Positions 33,865-41,803 of a DNA stretch of 64,000 nucleotides are shown in pieces. Each line of letters begins with the position of its first letter. Within the stretch, counting starts at the first letter, position 1. The translations under genes and the position numbers were made by a program. The DNA is taken from the NCBI GenBank assembly GCA_963974475.1, contig CAXBCR010000002.1:1-64000 (forward strand). The letters are read 5' to 3'. The notes beneath the pieces were generated by a model. That model had not been told where the DNA came from, ran no database searches, and saw nothing but the letters and a program-made list of their open reading frames with translations. The stretch comes from CAJXZP01 sp963974475. Lineage in GTDB: Bacteria; Bacteroidota; Bacteroidia; Flavobacteriales_G; Salibacteraceae.

Positions 33865-33894
33865 CAAAGTTAGTTGAAATGAATCTTAAATCAA
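33865..33894 (-). promoter_or_regulatory. promoter for the DUF4783-nadC unit
   Basis: On the minus strand TTG (33894-33892) precedes TAACTTTG (33872-33865) by 19 bases. The start codon follows 19 bases downstream. Confidence 0.6.
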
Positions 33895-33978
33895 TGAAAA
33901 TTTATAGAAACTCTCGAATCACGAAAATTATGCCAAAATGAATGGTGCACATGACTTTCTTTGGCTATTAAACTTGAT

Positions 33979-33986
33979 TATTTTTG
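33979..33986 (+). promoter_or_regulatory. -7 element directly before rlmH
   Basis: TATTTTTG at 33979-33986 matches TAnnTTTG, and the ATG follows after only four bases (33991), so the start codon falls near the expected transcription start. The -33 box is weak (CTTT at 33955-33958). The 14-base core TATTTTTGACGCAT is shared with the fabG promoter. Confidence 0.45.
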
Positions 33987-33990
33987 ACGC

Positions 33991-34464
33991 ATGAGGATTA
34001 CAGTTATAGTAGTTGGAAAAACACAGTCAAAAGAACTACTTTCCTTAATGGATGAGTATAAGAAAAGGTTAAAACGTTATATTCAAGTGGATTGGAAGGA
34101 GATTCCAGATTATAAGAATAGAGGAAAAGTAACTTCCGATGAATTAAAGAAAATTGAAGGTCAGGCTATTTTAGGAAAAATAACTTCCGGAGACGAATTG
34201 TATTTGTTTGATGAATTGGGAAAAGAATTCACGTCCGTTGAGTTTAGTAAGTTTTTTCGTAAAAAAATGGTTGCAGGAGTTCGTAATCTTGTCTTTGTGG
34301 TGGGTGGAGCTTATGGGTTTAGTTCAGAGGTTTATGCACGAGCGACCGGAAAAATTGCGATATCCAAACTAACTTTTCCGCATCAATTAATTAGGGTTAT
34401 TGTTTTGGAACAAATTTATAGGTCTTATTCCATAATAAAAGGAGAGCCTTATCATCATATATGA
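33991..34464 (+). CDS. rlmH: 23S rRNA (pseudouridine(1915)-N(3))-methyltransferase
   Basis: RlmH methylates pseudouridine 1915 of 23S rRNA in the assembled ribosome with SAM. The 157-residue SPOUT-fold protein begins MRITVIVVGKTQ, has the VFVVGGAYGFS motif that forms the knotted SAM site, and ends RSYSIIKGEPYHHI with the conserved C-terminal Tyr-His. Length and termini match the family, so the start is firm even though the predicted -7 box is only four bases away. The next gene lies on the other strand. Confidence 0.97.
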   Translation: MRITVIVVGKTQSKELLSLMDEYKKRLKRYIQVDWKEIPDYKNRGKVTSDELKKIEGQAILGKITSGDELYLFDELGKEFTSVEFSKFFRKKMVAGVRNLVFVVGGAYGFSSEVYARATGKIAISKLTFPHQLIRVIVLEQIYRSYSIIKGEPYHHI

Positions 34465-34513
34465 TGACTAGTTAGGATATATTATTAATTCAAATAGCAA
34501 TAATTAGAAAAGC

Positions 34514-34900
34514 TTAATCTTCCATTTCATTTCGTTCCTCCAATGCACTCATCATATCTCGTCTGTCTCTTTTGGTAGGGCGACCCTTAATTCCATGATT
34601 GTAATTAGACCGTTTTTGACGATTAATTTCTTCGAGTAATTCTAAGTCTTGCGTTGGAGTGGTCTCTATGATAAAGTCGCCCACTAATTTGTTGCCAACT
34701 CTGCTTTTGGGAAATGCTAACACCTTAAAAGTTCGACTGGTAGGAGCAATTTTGATGGCAATTTTATCTGTAATATCTAAGTCCTTACTAGCCTTTACAA
34801 CTTTTGTGTTAACGGATATCTTTCCATCTTTAACAGCTTTGGTGGCTAAACTGCGCGTTTTGTACAAACGCATACACCATAAAAACTTGTCTATTCTCAT
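34514..34900 (-). CDS. S4-domain RNA-binding protein (HslR/Hsp15-like)
   Basis: The ATG at 34900 starts the conserved MRIDKFLWCMRLYKTRSLATKAV, which is the S4 domain (residues 1-60) of the heat-shock protein 15 family. The 128-residue product ends with a basic/charged tail. Hsp15 binds ribosomal 50S-nascent chain complexes after stress; in Bacteroidota the role is presumed similar. Eleven more codons upstream in frame are not similar to the family. It is monocistronic; the region on its 5' side carries a terminator for the opposite neighbour's 3' end. Confidence 0.85.
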   Translation of the reverse strand: MRIDKFLWCMRLYKTRSLATKAVKDGKISVNTKVVKASKDLDITDKIAIKIAPTSRTFKVLAFPKSRVGNKLVGDFIIETTPTQDLELLEEINRQKRSNYNHGIKGRPTKRDRRDMMSALEERNEMED

Positions 34901-34913
34901 AAAACGAATGTAA

Positions 34914-34948
34914 CAAAAAAGCTCTCTACCCAAAAGGATAGAGAGCTT
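34914..34948 (-). terminator. intrinsic terminator of the LPP20-like gene
   Basis: Read on the minus strand, AAGCTCTCTA (34948-34939) pairs with TAGAGAGCTT (34928-34919), followed by a run of T (34920-34914). It lies 23 bases after the stop of the lipoprotein gene. Confidence 0.9.
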
Positions 34949-34971
34949 TGATATGAATTTAATTCAATGTA

Positions 34972-35544
34972 TTATTTACCAATTTTTGCCATCTCAGCAT
35001 CAAAGGTTTCTTTGAATTTTTCGTAGTTATAATCAGCTTTTAACGACTCATCTTTTGAAAGACGTTCGTTATACTTAGATAAAATTTCATCCGCAGATAA
35101 CTCAATTGCGATATAAGTTTTATACTTACCTTCAGTAGTTCTAGTTTGTTTTTCACAAATTACTCTAATTCCTGTGAGCGATTGGTCGACCACTGTTCTA
35201 GCATTTTGTTGGAATGTTTCGGTAACTTCTTCTTTGTTATTGAATTCAGAAGATTTTACGTAATTGTCGCCTACAATTTTCATTGTTGAACTCATATCTG
35301 TGGCTAATTGGGCACGAGCGTTACTCATTGCTTTTTTCTTAGCCGTCATTTGATCTAATGATTCGCCAATTGCATTTGCACGGAAGAATTTTTTGTCTGT
35401 AAAAAATTCTGGTCCGGAACAATAAACGTCCACTAAAACTTCTCCTTTAGATGGTCCTGTTTCTTTTTTTCCTTTACATCCTACAACTCCAGCAGATAAT
35501 AATCCAGCTGCAAAAATGATTGAAAGTGTTTTTAATGTTTTCAT
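34972..35544 (-). CDS. LPP20-like lipoprotein
   Basis: The ATG at 35544 is chosen because it starts a signal sequence with a lipobox (LSAGVVGCKGK; Cys about residue 22); the longer frame overlapping the upstream gene is not credible. The 190-residue product has the domain order of the LPP20 family: a strand-helix (VDVYCSG), a long helix with alternating Ala/Lys (MTAKKKAMSNARAQLA) and a second half with the TYIAIELSADEIL strand. Members are outer-membrane lipoproteins, first described in Helicobacter, with no known function. A CAAATTTA -7-like element (minus strand, 35575-35568) and a terminator flank it, so it is probably monocistronic. Confidence 0.75.
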   Translation of the reverse strand: MKTLKTLSIIFAAGLLSAGVVGCKGKKETGPSKGEVLVDVYCSGPEFFTDKKFFRANAIGESLDQMTAKKKAMSNARAQLATDMSSTMKIVGDNYVKSSEFNNKEEVTETFQQNARTVVDQSLTGIRVICEKQTRTTEGKYKTYIAIELSADEILSKYNERLSKDESLKADYNYEKFKETFDAEMAKIGK

Positions 35545-35627
35545 GGTAATGTTTGTTTTATGAATTTCAAATTTAGATAAATAATTTTGATTTATGCCTT
35601 CCAAAGCAACTGATGTGCCAAATTGGA

Positions 35628-36800
35628 TTAATCTTCCGAAGTAATTAAATTTAATAAGGGAGCTCCGTTGGTGGTCCAACTGTATTTCGCCTTTACAAAT
35701 CTTTCTGCTTCCTCAGTTAAACTTTTGTATAGGAGTGGTTTAACCAAAAGTGTGGTGATAAAATCAGCATATTCATTCGGACTGTTTCCTATAAGTATAT
35801 TTTTTTGATGGGTAGCACCAATTGCTTCCGCTGCAAGTTCGGATGTGATGCAAGGGATTTTCATCGCCATTGCCTCTAATATTTTATTTTGCATTCCAGT
35901 ACCAATTTCCATGGGGGCAATAAAAATTTTGGATTCATTATAAGCATCAGTAATGTTTTCCATCCAACCTGAGATTATTATGTTTTTTGAGGCCAAACTT
36001 TTAACGGATGGGGTAGGAGATGTACCTGCAATCAATAATTTAATATCGGGATGAGTTTTAGTGAGAATAGGAATTATTTGGGTTGCTAAATACTTTGCAG
36101 CCTTCACATTTGGAGGATAGCTCATATTACCTGTGAAAACCAAGTCATATTTTTTAGGGGTATTTATGTCTGGTGAAAATCGTTTTAGGTCCACACCGTT
36201 TGGTAAGATGATAATTTGATTTTTGTCTGGATGTTCAATCAGTTCGCGGTCGGTTTTGGAAATTATTGTCTTGTTTTTAAAGTGGTTGAAAATAAAATTC
36301 TCATATTTTTTAAGCCGGTTGGCCTCTAGCGAAATAATGGTTTTTAAACCCGGAATGGCTTTGGCAATTCTCCTTTCAGCACCCATAGAAAACGCATCCA
36401 TGTAATCGAAAGTGGAAGGAATAATGTGGTAATTTTTCACATATTCCGCGGTCCTCACTAATTGTACAAATAGGTGCCGTGGCATGTGGTTTTCAATAAT
36501 AGTGTTCACCTTTTTTTGAGCAGATTTCTGGTAGAAATAATTTACTTGAAATGGCTTGTCATTAAACATCGACCGGGCCATATTCCATAGAATTCCCATT
36601 TTCGTAAGCTTAATAAAGTGAATTTCTTGGCAATATTTAGATAAATATTCAATCGCATCAGGATGCGGGGTACTGTCGGTAAGGCATGTTAAAATTACAT
36701 CATGTTCCTGAGAAATAATTTTTAAATGATGGTACGCGCGTAATTTGTCTCCTTTTTCAAGAGGCCATGGTATTCTAGAAAGGAGTACTAGGACCTTCAT
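35628..36800 (-). CDS. family GT4 glycosyltransferase
   Basis: The 390-residue GT-B enzyme opens with VLVLLSRIPWPLEKGDKLRAYHHL, the pattern of a subgroup of GT4 enzymes also found next to exosortase systems, and has the C-terminal motif GTGMQNKILEAMAMKIPCITSELAAEAI that binds the nucleotide. It transfers a sugar in the cytoplasm; donor and acceptor are unknown. Its ATG overlaps the stop of the next GT4 gene (ATGA), so the two are translated together, and both follow an LptF/LptG-like gene with no gap. Confidence 0.88.
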   Translation of the reverse strand: MKVLVLLSRIPWPLEKGDKLRAYHHLKIISQEHDVILTCLTDSTPHPDAIEYLSKYCQEIHFIKLTKMGILWNMARSMFNDKPFQVNYFYQKSAQKKVNTIIENHMPRHLFVQLVRTAEYVKNYHIIPSTFDYMDAFSMGAERRIAKAIPGLKTIISLEANRLKKYENFIFNHFKNKTIISKTDRELIEHPDKNQIIILPNGVDLKRFSPDINTPKKYDLVFTGNMSYPPNVKAAKYLATQIIPILTKTHPDIKLLIAGTSPTPSVKSLASKNIIISGWMENITDAYNESKIFIAPMEIGTGMQNKILEAMAMKIPCITSELAAEAIGATHQKNILIGNSPNEYADFITTLLVKPLLYKSLTEEAERFVKAKYSWTTNGAPLLNLITSED

Positions 36801-37990
36801 TTTTTGAAATTTTTCACCAAATTTAATAACGCTTTTTGCGAATTGGTAATATCAAATTCTTTCTCAGCCAAAATGCGGGCATGTTTTGAAATAGTAGTAC
36901 ATGCTTCGTCACTTCGAAGAGTTTCTAATATTTCTCGAGCCATTTGTTTGGGCGTGTCTGCTATTAACAAATCCTTTTCGTTTTGCGCTGGAATTCCTTG
37001 GGCCCCTTTCGTGGTGGTACAAATAACCTGTCCTAAAGCTAATCCTTCAATAATTTTTATTCTAATTCCACTTGCCTCAAATAAAGGCACTACCATAAGT
37101 TTGCCGCTAAGAATAAAACTGTGGGCGTCAGAAACTTCTCCCTTGAAAACAACACCCTCTGGAAGGTTTTTCCCAAAACTTTCAGGCGCATTTCTGCCTC
37201 CAATAAAAAATTCTACATTTGGGTTTTTTTCTTTAATTGTAGGCCATACCTCGGTAAGAAACCATTGTAAACCATGAATGTTTGGCTCCCAATCTAAAGC
37301 ACCTAAAAATACGATTTTGTTTTTCGTATCATCATCAATTACGATTTCGTCAGGCAGCGAAATTCCAAATGGAATGTAAATCGTTTTCTGAAGACCCACA
37401 TAAGAATTAAAAAACGCCTTATCACTCATACTTATGGTACCAACTACATCGAATTTTTTGATTACCGAAAGCTCATATTCTTTTAGTTGTTTTACTGGTG
37501 CTTTAAGTAGGAATCTTTTTAACGAATTAGATTCGTTTAACAGTCTATCTTCCCATAATTGAAACTCTACATTATGAGACCGCATAACCATCAATGCTTT
37601 TGAAATTCTTTTTATTTTATCTAAATACAAAGCGGTAAAAGTGCCTTCAAATACGATAATGTCATATTTAGATTCTTTTACGGTTTTTAAAATAAGGGTT
37701 TCAAAATCGGGGTCATAAAACCGGGTAACGATGTAATTTGAATTAGACCAAATACCCGATAATAAACCACCAAGCGTTGGAGTCGTGTCAATTTTCACAT
37801 ACTCCGGATTGGTTTTATTAAAAACAGTATCTAACGGTAAATCTGTATGGGGATGTTTTTTTGTGGATAAGCCTAAAACCTTCACATTCCAACCCATTCC
37901 CAACATCGCTTTCGATAATTGGTAGGTTGCTAATGTTCCTCCATCATTTGGGGGAAAAGGCATTTTATGACAAATTTGTAAAACGTTCAT
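36797..37990 (-). CDS. family GT4 glycosyltransferase
   Basis: The 397-residue enzyme begins VLQICHKMPFPPNDGGTLATYQLSKAML, and its C-terminal half has VVPLFEASGIRIKIIEGLALGQVICTTTKGAQGI, both typical of GT4. The two GT4 enzymes in this operon differ in sequence, so they probably add different sugars or act in order. The ATG is placed directly after the stop of the LptF/LptG-like gene, and its stop overlaps the start of the next gene. This fits a small unit that builds a lipopolysaccharide or glycolipid part. Confidence 0.88.
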   Translation of the reverse strand: MNVLQICHKMPFPPNDGGTLATYQLSKAMLGMGWNVKVLGLSTKKHPHTDLPLDTVFNKTNPEYVKIDTTPTLGGLLSGIWSNSNYIVTRFYDPDFETLILKTVKESKYDIIVFEGTFTALYLDKIKRISKALMVMRSHNVEFQLWEDRLLNESNSLKRFLLKAPVKQLKEYELSVIKKFDVVGTISMSDKAFFNSYVGLQKTIYIPFGISLPDEIVIDDDTKNKIVFLGALDWEPNIHGLQWFLTEVWPTIKEKNPNVEFFIGGRNAPESFGKNLPEGVVFKGEVSDAHSFILSGKLMVVPLFEASGIRIKIIEGLALGQVICTTTKGAQGIPAQNEKDLLIADTPKQMAREILETLRSDEACTTISKHARILAEKEFDITNSQKALLNLVKNFKK

Positions 37991-39439
37991 TTACTTGTCC
38001 TTCTTTTTAAATAGAACCAAAATAGGTGAGAAAATGGAATTCAGATTTTTTGTCAACGTTGTGTAAAAAGATGAGTCTAGTAAAACAGAATCGGTTGTGG
38101 CTTTATAGGTTAAAAATAAACCAATGGGAATTAGCGTGGCAGTGGCTATCCACATTCCTATAATAGCGGGTAACTCACCTTGTTTCACCAATTTCATTCC
38201 GGTAATAGAAATGATATGGTAAATAATGAAAATAAGGATAGAAAATACAACTGGCATTCCTAACCCACCTTTTCTTATGATAGCCCCAAGAGGTGCACCA
38301 ATGAAGAAAAGCACAATACAAGCAAAGGATAGTGTGAACTTTTTATGCCATTCAATTTGATGTAAATTAATCCTTCGTTCTCGCATTTCTTTTTCGTCTA
38401 CTAAGCTTTGTGAATACGTTTTAGATGAGCGGGCGATGTTGATAGCTGTAGAATAAAGGCCTACTTTTTCTTTTGGGGTCATTCCTGTAAACAAGTCGTT
38501 GGCTAAATTGCTATCTAGGTGAACTCCATTGGTAGCGATGTTGGAGTCAGAATAAATTTGCATTCGGTTATTCATAGAACCGTGATACTCGGCCAAACGA
38601 TTGTTGAGTTTTTTATTTAAGGTGTCCATTGAAGATTCCAATTGCTTGAGGTTAAGCATTTCGTAATGGTCTTTAAATAGGTCATCATCGGTACGGTTAA
38701 ATTGAAACGAGGATAAATCAAACCGGATGGTATGTTCTGCAATTTCAGAATAAATGAAAGGATGAGTTTTCCCTTTGTCTTCCTTATATCGTTTTACATT
38801 AAACATATCAAAAACCAAATATCGTTTATCAGGAGACATGGCCATTTTCCCTCTTTCGGCTAGCGTTATTTCTCTATTACCATCGTGGTTGGAATGGTTG
38901 TAAATTTGAATTTTTCGCATGTTTTGACCGTCTTCATCCTTTTCTTTAATCCGGATAACATAGCCATCAATACCTTTATAAAATACACCGGGTTTGAACT
39001 CCAAAGCAGGTCTTTGATGCATTACGTCATATAGTAGTGTTTTAAAATTTAGGTTGGCAATAGGCATTACGTAGTTAGAGTGATAAAAAGCCAACCCGCT
39101 AATCATTAAATTAAAAATAAGAAGCGGACGCATGATTCTATTAAGTGAAATCCCAGATGACTTCATAGCCACGAGTTCATAATTTTCACCCATATTCCCA
39201 AAGGTCATTATGGAACTAAGTAAAATGGCCAAAGGCAATGCCATGGTAACCAAATTGGCAGAGGCGAAAGCAAAAAGTTCAAATAGAATTTTTGCCTCTA
39301 GGCCTTTTCCAACCATGTCTTCCAAGTAATTCCACAAAAACTGCATTTCAAATATGAAAAGCGTAATAAAAAAGGTCATTACAAATGGCCCTAAATACGT
39401 TTTTATGATAAAGATGTCTAGTTTTTTGAACACAAGCAA
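37991..39439 (-). CDS. LptF/LptG family permease
   Basis: This 482-residue protein has the YjgP/YjgQ layout: three helices at the N-terminus (FVMTFFITLFIFEMQFLW, the LFAFASANLVTMALPLAIL stretch), a large periplasmic beta-jellyroll, and three helices at the C-terminus. LptF and LptG form the ABC permease that passes lipopolysaccharide to the periplasmic bridge. The start is a TTG at 39439 or a GTG two codons later; there is no ATG. Two GT4 genes follow with no gap, suggesting co-regulation of LPS export and sugar transfer. The partner permease is not in the window. Confidence 0.88.
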   Translation of the reverse strand: MLVFKKLDIFIIKTYLGPFVMTFFITLFIFEMQFLWNYLEDMVGKGLEAKILFELFAFASANLVTMALPLAILLSSIMTFGNMGENYELVAMKSSGISLNRIMRPLLIFNLMISGLAFYHSNYVMPIANLNFKTLLYDVMHQRPALEFKPGVFYKGIDGYVIRIKEKDEDGQNMRKIQIYNHSNHDGNREITLAERGKMAMSPDKRYLVFDMFNVKRYKEDKGKTHPFIYSEIAEHTIRFDLSSFQFNRTDDDLFKDHYEMLNLKQLESSMDTLNKKLNNRLAEYHGSMNNRMQIYSDSNIATNGVHLDSNLANDLFTGMTPKEKVGLYSTAINIARSSKTYSQSLVDEKEMRERRINLHQIEWHKKFTLSFACIVLFFIGAPLGAIIRKGGLGMPVVFSILIFIIYHIISITGMKLVKQGELPAIIGMWIATATLIPIGLFLTYKATTDSVLLDSSFYTTLTKNLNSIFSPILVLFKKKDK

Positions 39440-39456
39440 GTTTTAGTGAAAACAAA

Positions 39457-39492
39457 GATATCTCATCATTCAGATTGAATTGATGAGATATC
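39457..39492 (-). terminator. long hairpin after the START-like gene
   Basis: GATATCTCATCA (39457-39468) pairs with TGATGAGATATC (39481-39492), with further pairing in the loop. The following T tract on the minus strand is weak, so it may terminate the START-like gene or stabilise its 3' end. Confidence 0.5.
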
Positions 39493-39523
39493 GCTAAAAT
39501 TTGTTATAAACTTGGATAGCTTT

Positions 39524-39907
39524 TTAGGAGCCAATTACGTGTTTTAATGCATCAATTTGGCTATCCCATAATTGCTTGGACTCATCTATTTCATCTTCTT
39601 CTGCAAAATCAGTAATCATAAGCGCTACATCCTTTGTTAAAGAATCAATTTTAATAGCCATTTCCCAATAATAATCGGTTCCTTCGTCATCGTTCCATTG
39701 GAAACGCATGGCAACCTCTTTCTTTTTAGAAATTAGGGTCGCTACCTCGTCTGATCCTTCCCATGTAAAAGTAAATTGGCCATCTTTGTTTACCACATTA
39801 TCGGCAAACCATTCTGCCATTGCACTTGGGGCACTGATGTAATTATATAGTACATGCGGTGATGAGCGCATGAAATATTCTTTTGTAAATTGTTCTTTAT
39901 CTGCCAT
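39524..39907 (-). CDS. START-like domain protein
   Basis: The 127-residue protein matches the small SRPBCC/START-like group of Bacteroidota (EQFTKEYFMRSSPHVLYNYISAPSAMAEWFADNV near the start; FQWNDDEGTDYYWEMAI in the middle). The fold makes a hydrophobic cavity for lipids or other ligands; the ligand is unknown. It is a short acidic cytoplasmic protein. The gene stands alone, with a hairpin after it and 84 bases before the next gene on the same strand. Confidence 0.85.
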   Translation of the reverse strand: MADKEQFTKEYFMRSSPHVLYNYISAPSAMAEWFADNVVNKDGQFTFTWEGSDEVATLISKKKEVAMRFQWNDDEGTDYYWEMAIKIDSLTKDVALMITDFAEEDEIDESKQLWDSQIDALKHVIGS

Positions 39908-39992
39908 TTTTTATGTCTGTTAAAGTAAGTTCGAAGTGGCACAATATAGGTAAATTGTGAGAATCCTAATAAAAGATATTCGACTTTCTATT

Positions 39993-40640
39993 TTATTTAA
40001 TGAACGGCTTATCCAATCTAGGAAATTTGTCTTTCCATAAAATGAATAAAAAATAATAAGTTAGTATTGAGGTGATTACTCCAATTATTGACCCCGCAAA
40101 TATATCAGCTAAAAAATGTTGAGATAAATATACCCTTGAAAAGGACACTAAAATCACTAGGATGAAAAATAAAATATCCAACCTTTTTGTCTTTTGCAAT
40201 ACGATTAATGAAGTTATAAGAGTGAAAACTGCCGTGGCATGACCTGATGGAAAGGTAAAGGAAGTATGTAAGTCTACTCCAGAAACGTAATGTAATTGAA
40301 TACCTAATTCTTTGAAAAATGCAGAAGGTCTTGCAACGGGGCCAAAAACAACTTTTTTGAGCAATTGGGCAATCAAACCAGAAGTAATTCCCGATACAAT
40401 AACCTGTAAAGCCATTCGGCCGTTGATAAATAATAAAATGATTCCCACAATAGCAATAGCAAGCCCATCGCCCAAATTGGTGACGTATTTAAAGAACACA
40501 TCCGTCACTGAAGAATAATAAGAATTAATAAATAAATGGATTTCTTGCTTTGAAAAAAGGGATAAAATCAGCGCAGTTATAATGATAAATAGAATATAAC
40601 CAGTGAAATAGACCCAATGTGTCTTGAATAGTTTTTTCAT
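39993..40640 (-). CDS. PAP2 family phosphatase
   Basis: From the ATG at 40640 (a TTG three codons earlier is a poor candidate), this 215-residue membrane protein has six hydrophobic helices and the three PAP2 active-site motifs: K-x6-RP (KKVVFGPVARP), PSGH (SFTFPSGHA) and SR-x5-H-x3-D (SRVYLSQHFLADI). These form the acid-phosphatase site in which the His of motif 3 is the nucleophile. Likely substrates are undecaprenyl pyrophosphate, phosphatidic acid or lipid A phosphates. A close -7 box lies six bases before the start codon. No partner gene is next to it. Confidence 0.92.
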   Translation of the reverse strand: MKKLFKTHWVYFTGYILFIIITALILSLFSKQEIHLFINSYYSSVTDVFFKYVTNLGDGLAIAIVGIILLFINGRMALQVIVSGITSGLIAQLLKKVVFGPVARPSAFFKELGIQLHYVSGVDLHTSFTFPSGHATAVFTLITSLIVLQKTKRLDILFFILVILVSFSRVYLSQHFLADIFAGSIIGVITSILTYYFLFILWKDKFPRLDKPFIK

Positions 40641-40646
40641 TGTTTT

Positions 40647-40654
40647 CAAAAGTA
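40647..40654 (-). promoter_or_regulatory. -7 element directly before the PAP2 gene
   Basis: On the minus strand TACTTTTG (40654-40647) matches TAnnTTTG; the -33 TTTG (40681-40678) is 23 bases upstream. The ATG at 40640 falls close to the predicted transcription start. Confidence 0.45.
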
Positions 40655-40721
40655 AATTATTGTTGTGATTTTCTTTCCAAATATTTTTAAAAAAGCATGT
40701 TTTATGAACAGATTATTATTT

Positions 40722-40729
40722 TATATTTG
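40722..40729 (+). promoter_or_regulatory. -7 element for the tRNA
   Basis: TATATTTG at 40722-40729 matches TAnnTTTG, 11 bases before the mature tRNA 5' end; no good -33 box is visible. Confidence 0.5.
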
Positions 40730-40740
40730 CAGCCCAATTT

Positions 40741-40814
40741 GGCGAGGTAGCTCAGATGGTTAGAGCGCAGGATTCATAACCCTGAGGTCGGCAGTTCAAT
40801 TCTGCCTCTCGCTA
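40741..40814 (+). tRNA. tRNA with anticodon CAT (Met, elongator likely)
   Basis: The 74-base sequence folds as a tRNA: acceptor GGCGAGG with TCTCGCT (first and last pairs G-U), D arm AGCTC...GAGC, anticodon loop TTCATAA, T arm GGCAG-TTCAATT-CTGCC and discriminator A. The CAT anticodon means methionine or, if the first base is lysidine, isoleucine; the arm sequences favour elongator Met. No CCA is encoded. A strong terminator follows. Confidence 0.9.
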
Positions 40815-40821
40815 CAAGGTA

Positions 40822-40853
40822 AAAAGGAAAGTTCATGGAACTTTCCTTTTTTT
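40822..40853 (+). terminator. intrinsic terminator after the tRNA
   Basis: AAAAGGAAAGTTC (40822-40834) pairs perfectly with GAACTTTCCTTTT (40838-40850) around an ATG loop and is followed by T residues. Confidence 0.95.
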
Positions 40854-40964
40854 ATGCCCTAATGTTTCGATAAATTGAGTAAGGATTACCATCGTTAAAT
40901 AGGTCTTATTTATTTGGATTGCATTTCCTTAAGTAAAGCCCCTTTTACATCTCCATATTGTTGT

Positions 40965-40972
40965 TATTTTTG
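40965..40972 (+). promoter_or_regulatory. -7 element for fabG
   Basis: TATTTTTG at 40965-40972 matches TAnnTTTG, with a weak -33 (TTTT about 20 bases upstream). The fabG ATG is at 41028, giving a leader of about 50 bases. Confidence 0.45.
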
Positions 40973-41027
40973 ACGCATTAGAAAAACCGCAACGTAATTA
41001 AATGCGTTGTCTCAAAATCATATATTT

Positions 41028-41774
41028 ATGAAGTTACTTATTGGTAAAACAGCCATCATTACTGGAGCTACACGTGGAATTGGAAAAGCTATTGCAGAAA
41101 CATTTGCCGCTAATGGTGCGAATGTGGCATTTACTTATGCTTCAAGTCAAGAAAAAGCAGAAGCTATTGAAGCAAGTTTAATCGAAATGGGAGTGAAAGC
41201 TAAGGCATACAAAAGTGATGCTGCAGATATGGACGCTGCCCAAGATTTGGTTAAAGAAGTCCTAAAAGAATTTGGAACCATTGATATTTTAGTGAATAAT
41301 GCAGGAATTACCAAGGATGGCTTACTTATGAGAATGAGTGAGGCAGATTGGGATGCCGTAATGGATACTAACTTAAAATCGGTATTTAATATGACTAAAT
41401 CGGTGATGAGAACGATGATGAAGAACAGAAATGGTTCTATTATCAATATGAGTTCTGTGGTTGGCGTGAAAGGAAATGCAGGTCAAGCAAATTATGCCGC
41501 ATCAAAAGCAGGTATTATAGGACTTACCAAATCTGTAGCATTGGAATTAGGCTCTAGAAACATTCGTTGCAACGCAATTGCTCCTGGATTTATTGAAACC
41601 GAAATGACCGGGAAGCTGGATGCAGATGTAGTGCAAGGATGGAGAGACGCAATTCCATTGAAACGGGGTGGTACGCCAACAGATGTTGCTAACTTAACTT
41701 TATTTTTAGCTTCAGATATGGCTAGTTATATTAGTGGACAAACCATTAATGTAGATGGAGCAATGCTTACCTAG
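41028..41774 (+). CDS. fabG: 3-oxoacyl-[acyl-carrier-protein] reductase
   Basis: FabG reduces 3-ketoacyl-ACP with NADPH in fatty acid elongation. From the ATG at 41028 (the TTG seven codons earlier lacks similarity) the protein has 248 residues: the Rossmann motif TGATRGIGKAIA, NNAG at about 90, and the catalytic set Asn115, Ser143, Tyr156 and Lys160 (YAASK), ending with the dimer-contact tail INVDGAMLT. All key residues are present. It has its own promoter and is followed 30 bases later by a VWA-like membrane protein. Confidence 0.96.
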   Translation: MKLLIGKTAIITGATRGIGKAIAETFAANGANVAFTYASSQEKAEAIEASLIEMGVKAKAYKSDAADMDAAQDLVKEVLKEFGTIDILVNNAGITKDGLLMRMSEADWDAVMDTNLKSVFNMTKSVMRTMMKNRNGSIINMSSVVGVKGNAGQANYAASKAGIIGLTKSVALELGSRNIRCNAIAPGFIETEMTGKLDADVVQGWRDAIPLKRGGTPTDVANLTLFLASDMASYISGQTINVDGAMLT

Positions 41775-41803
41775 ACGTTGGGTAGGAAACACATTAGAAT
41801 TTA

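Noticed and set aside
36804..37277. 157-codon open frame on the plus strand inside a GT4 gene
   Set aside because: It lies fully antisense to a well-supported GT4 enzyme, with low-complexity, hydrophobic shadow translation and no start signal.
40741..40814. initiator tRNA or tRNA-Ile2 with CAT anticodon
   Set aside because: The first pair is G-U rather than the C-A mismatch of initiators; Ile2 cannot be ruled out fully but elongator Met is preferred by arm sequence.
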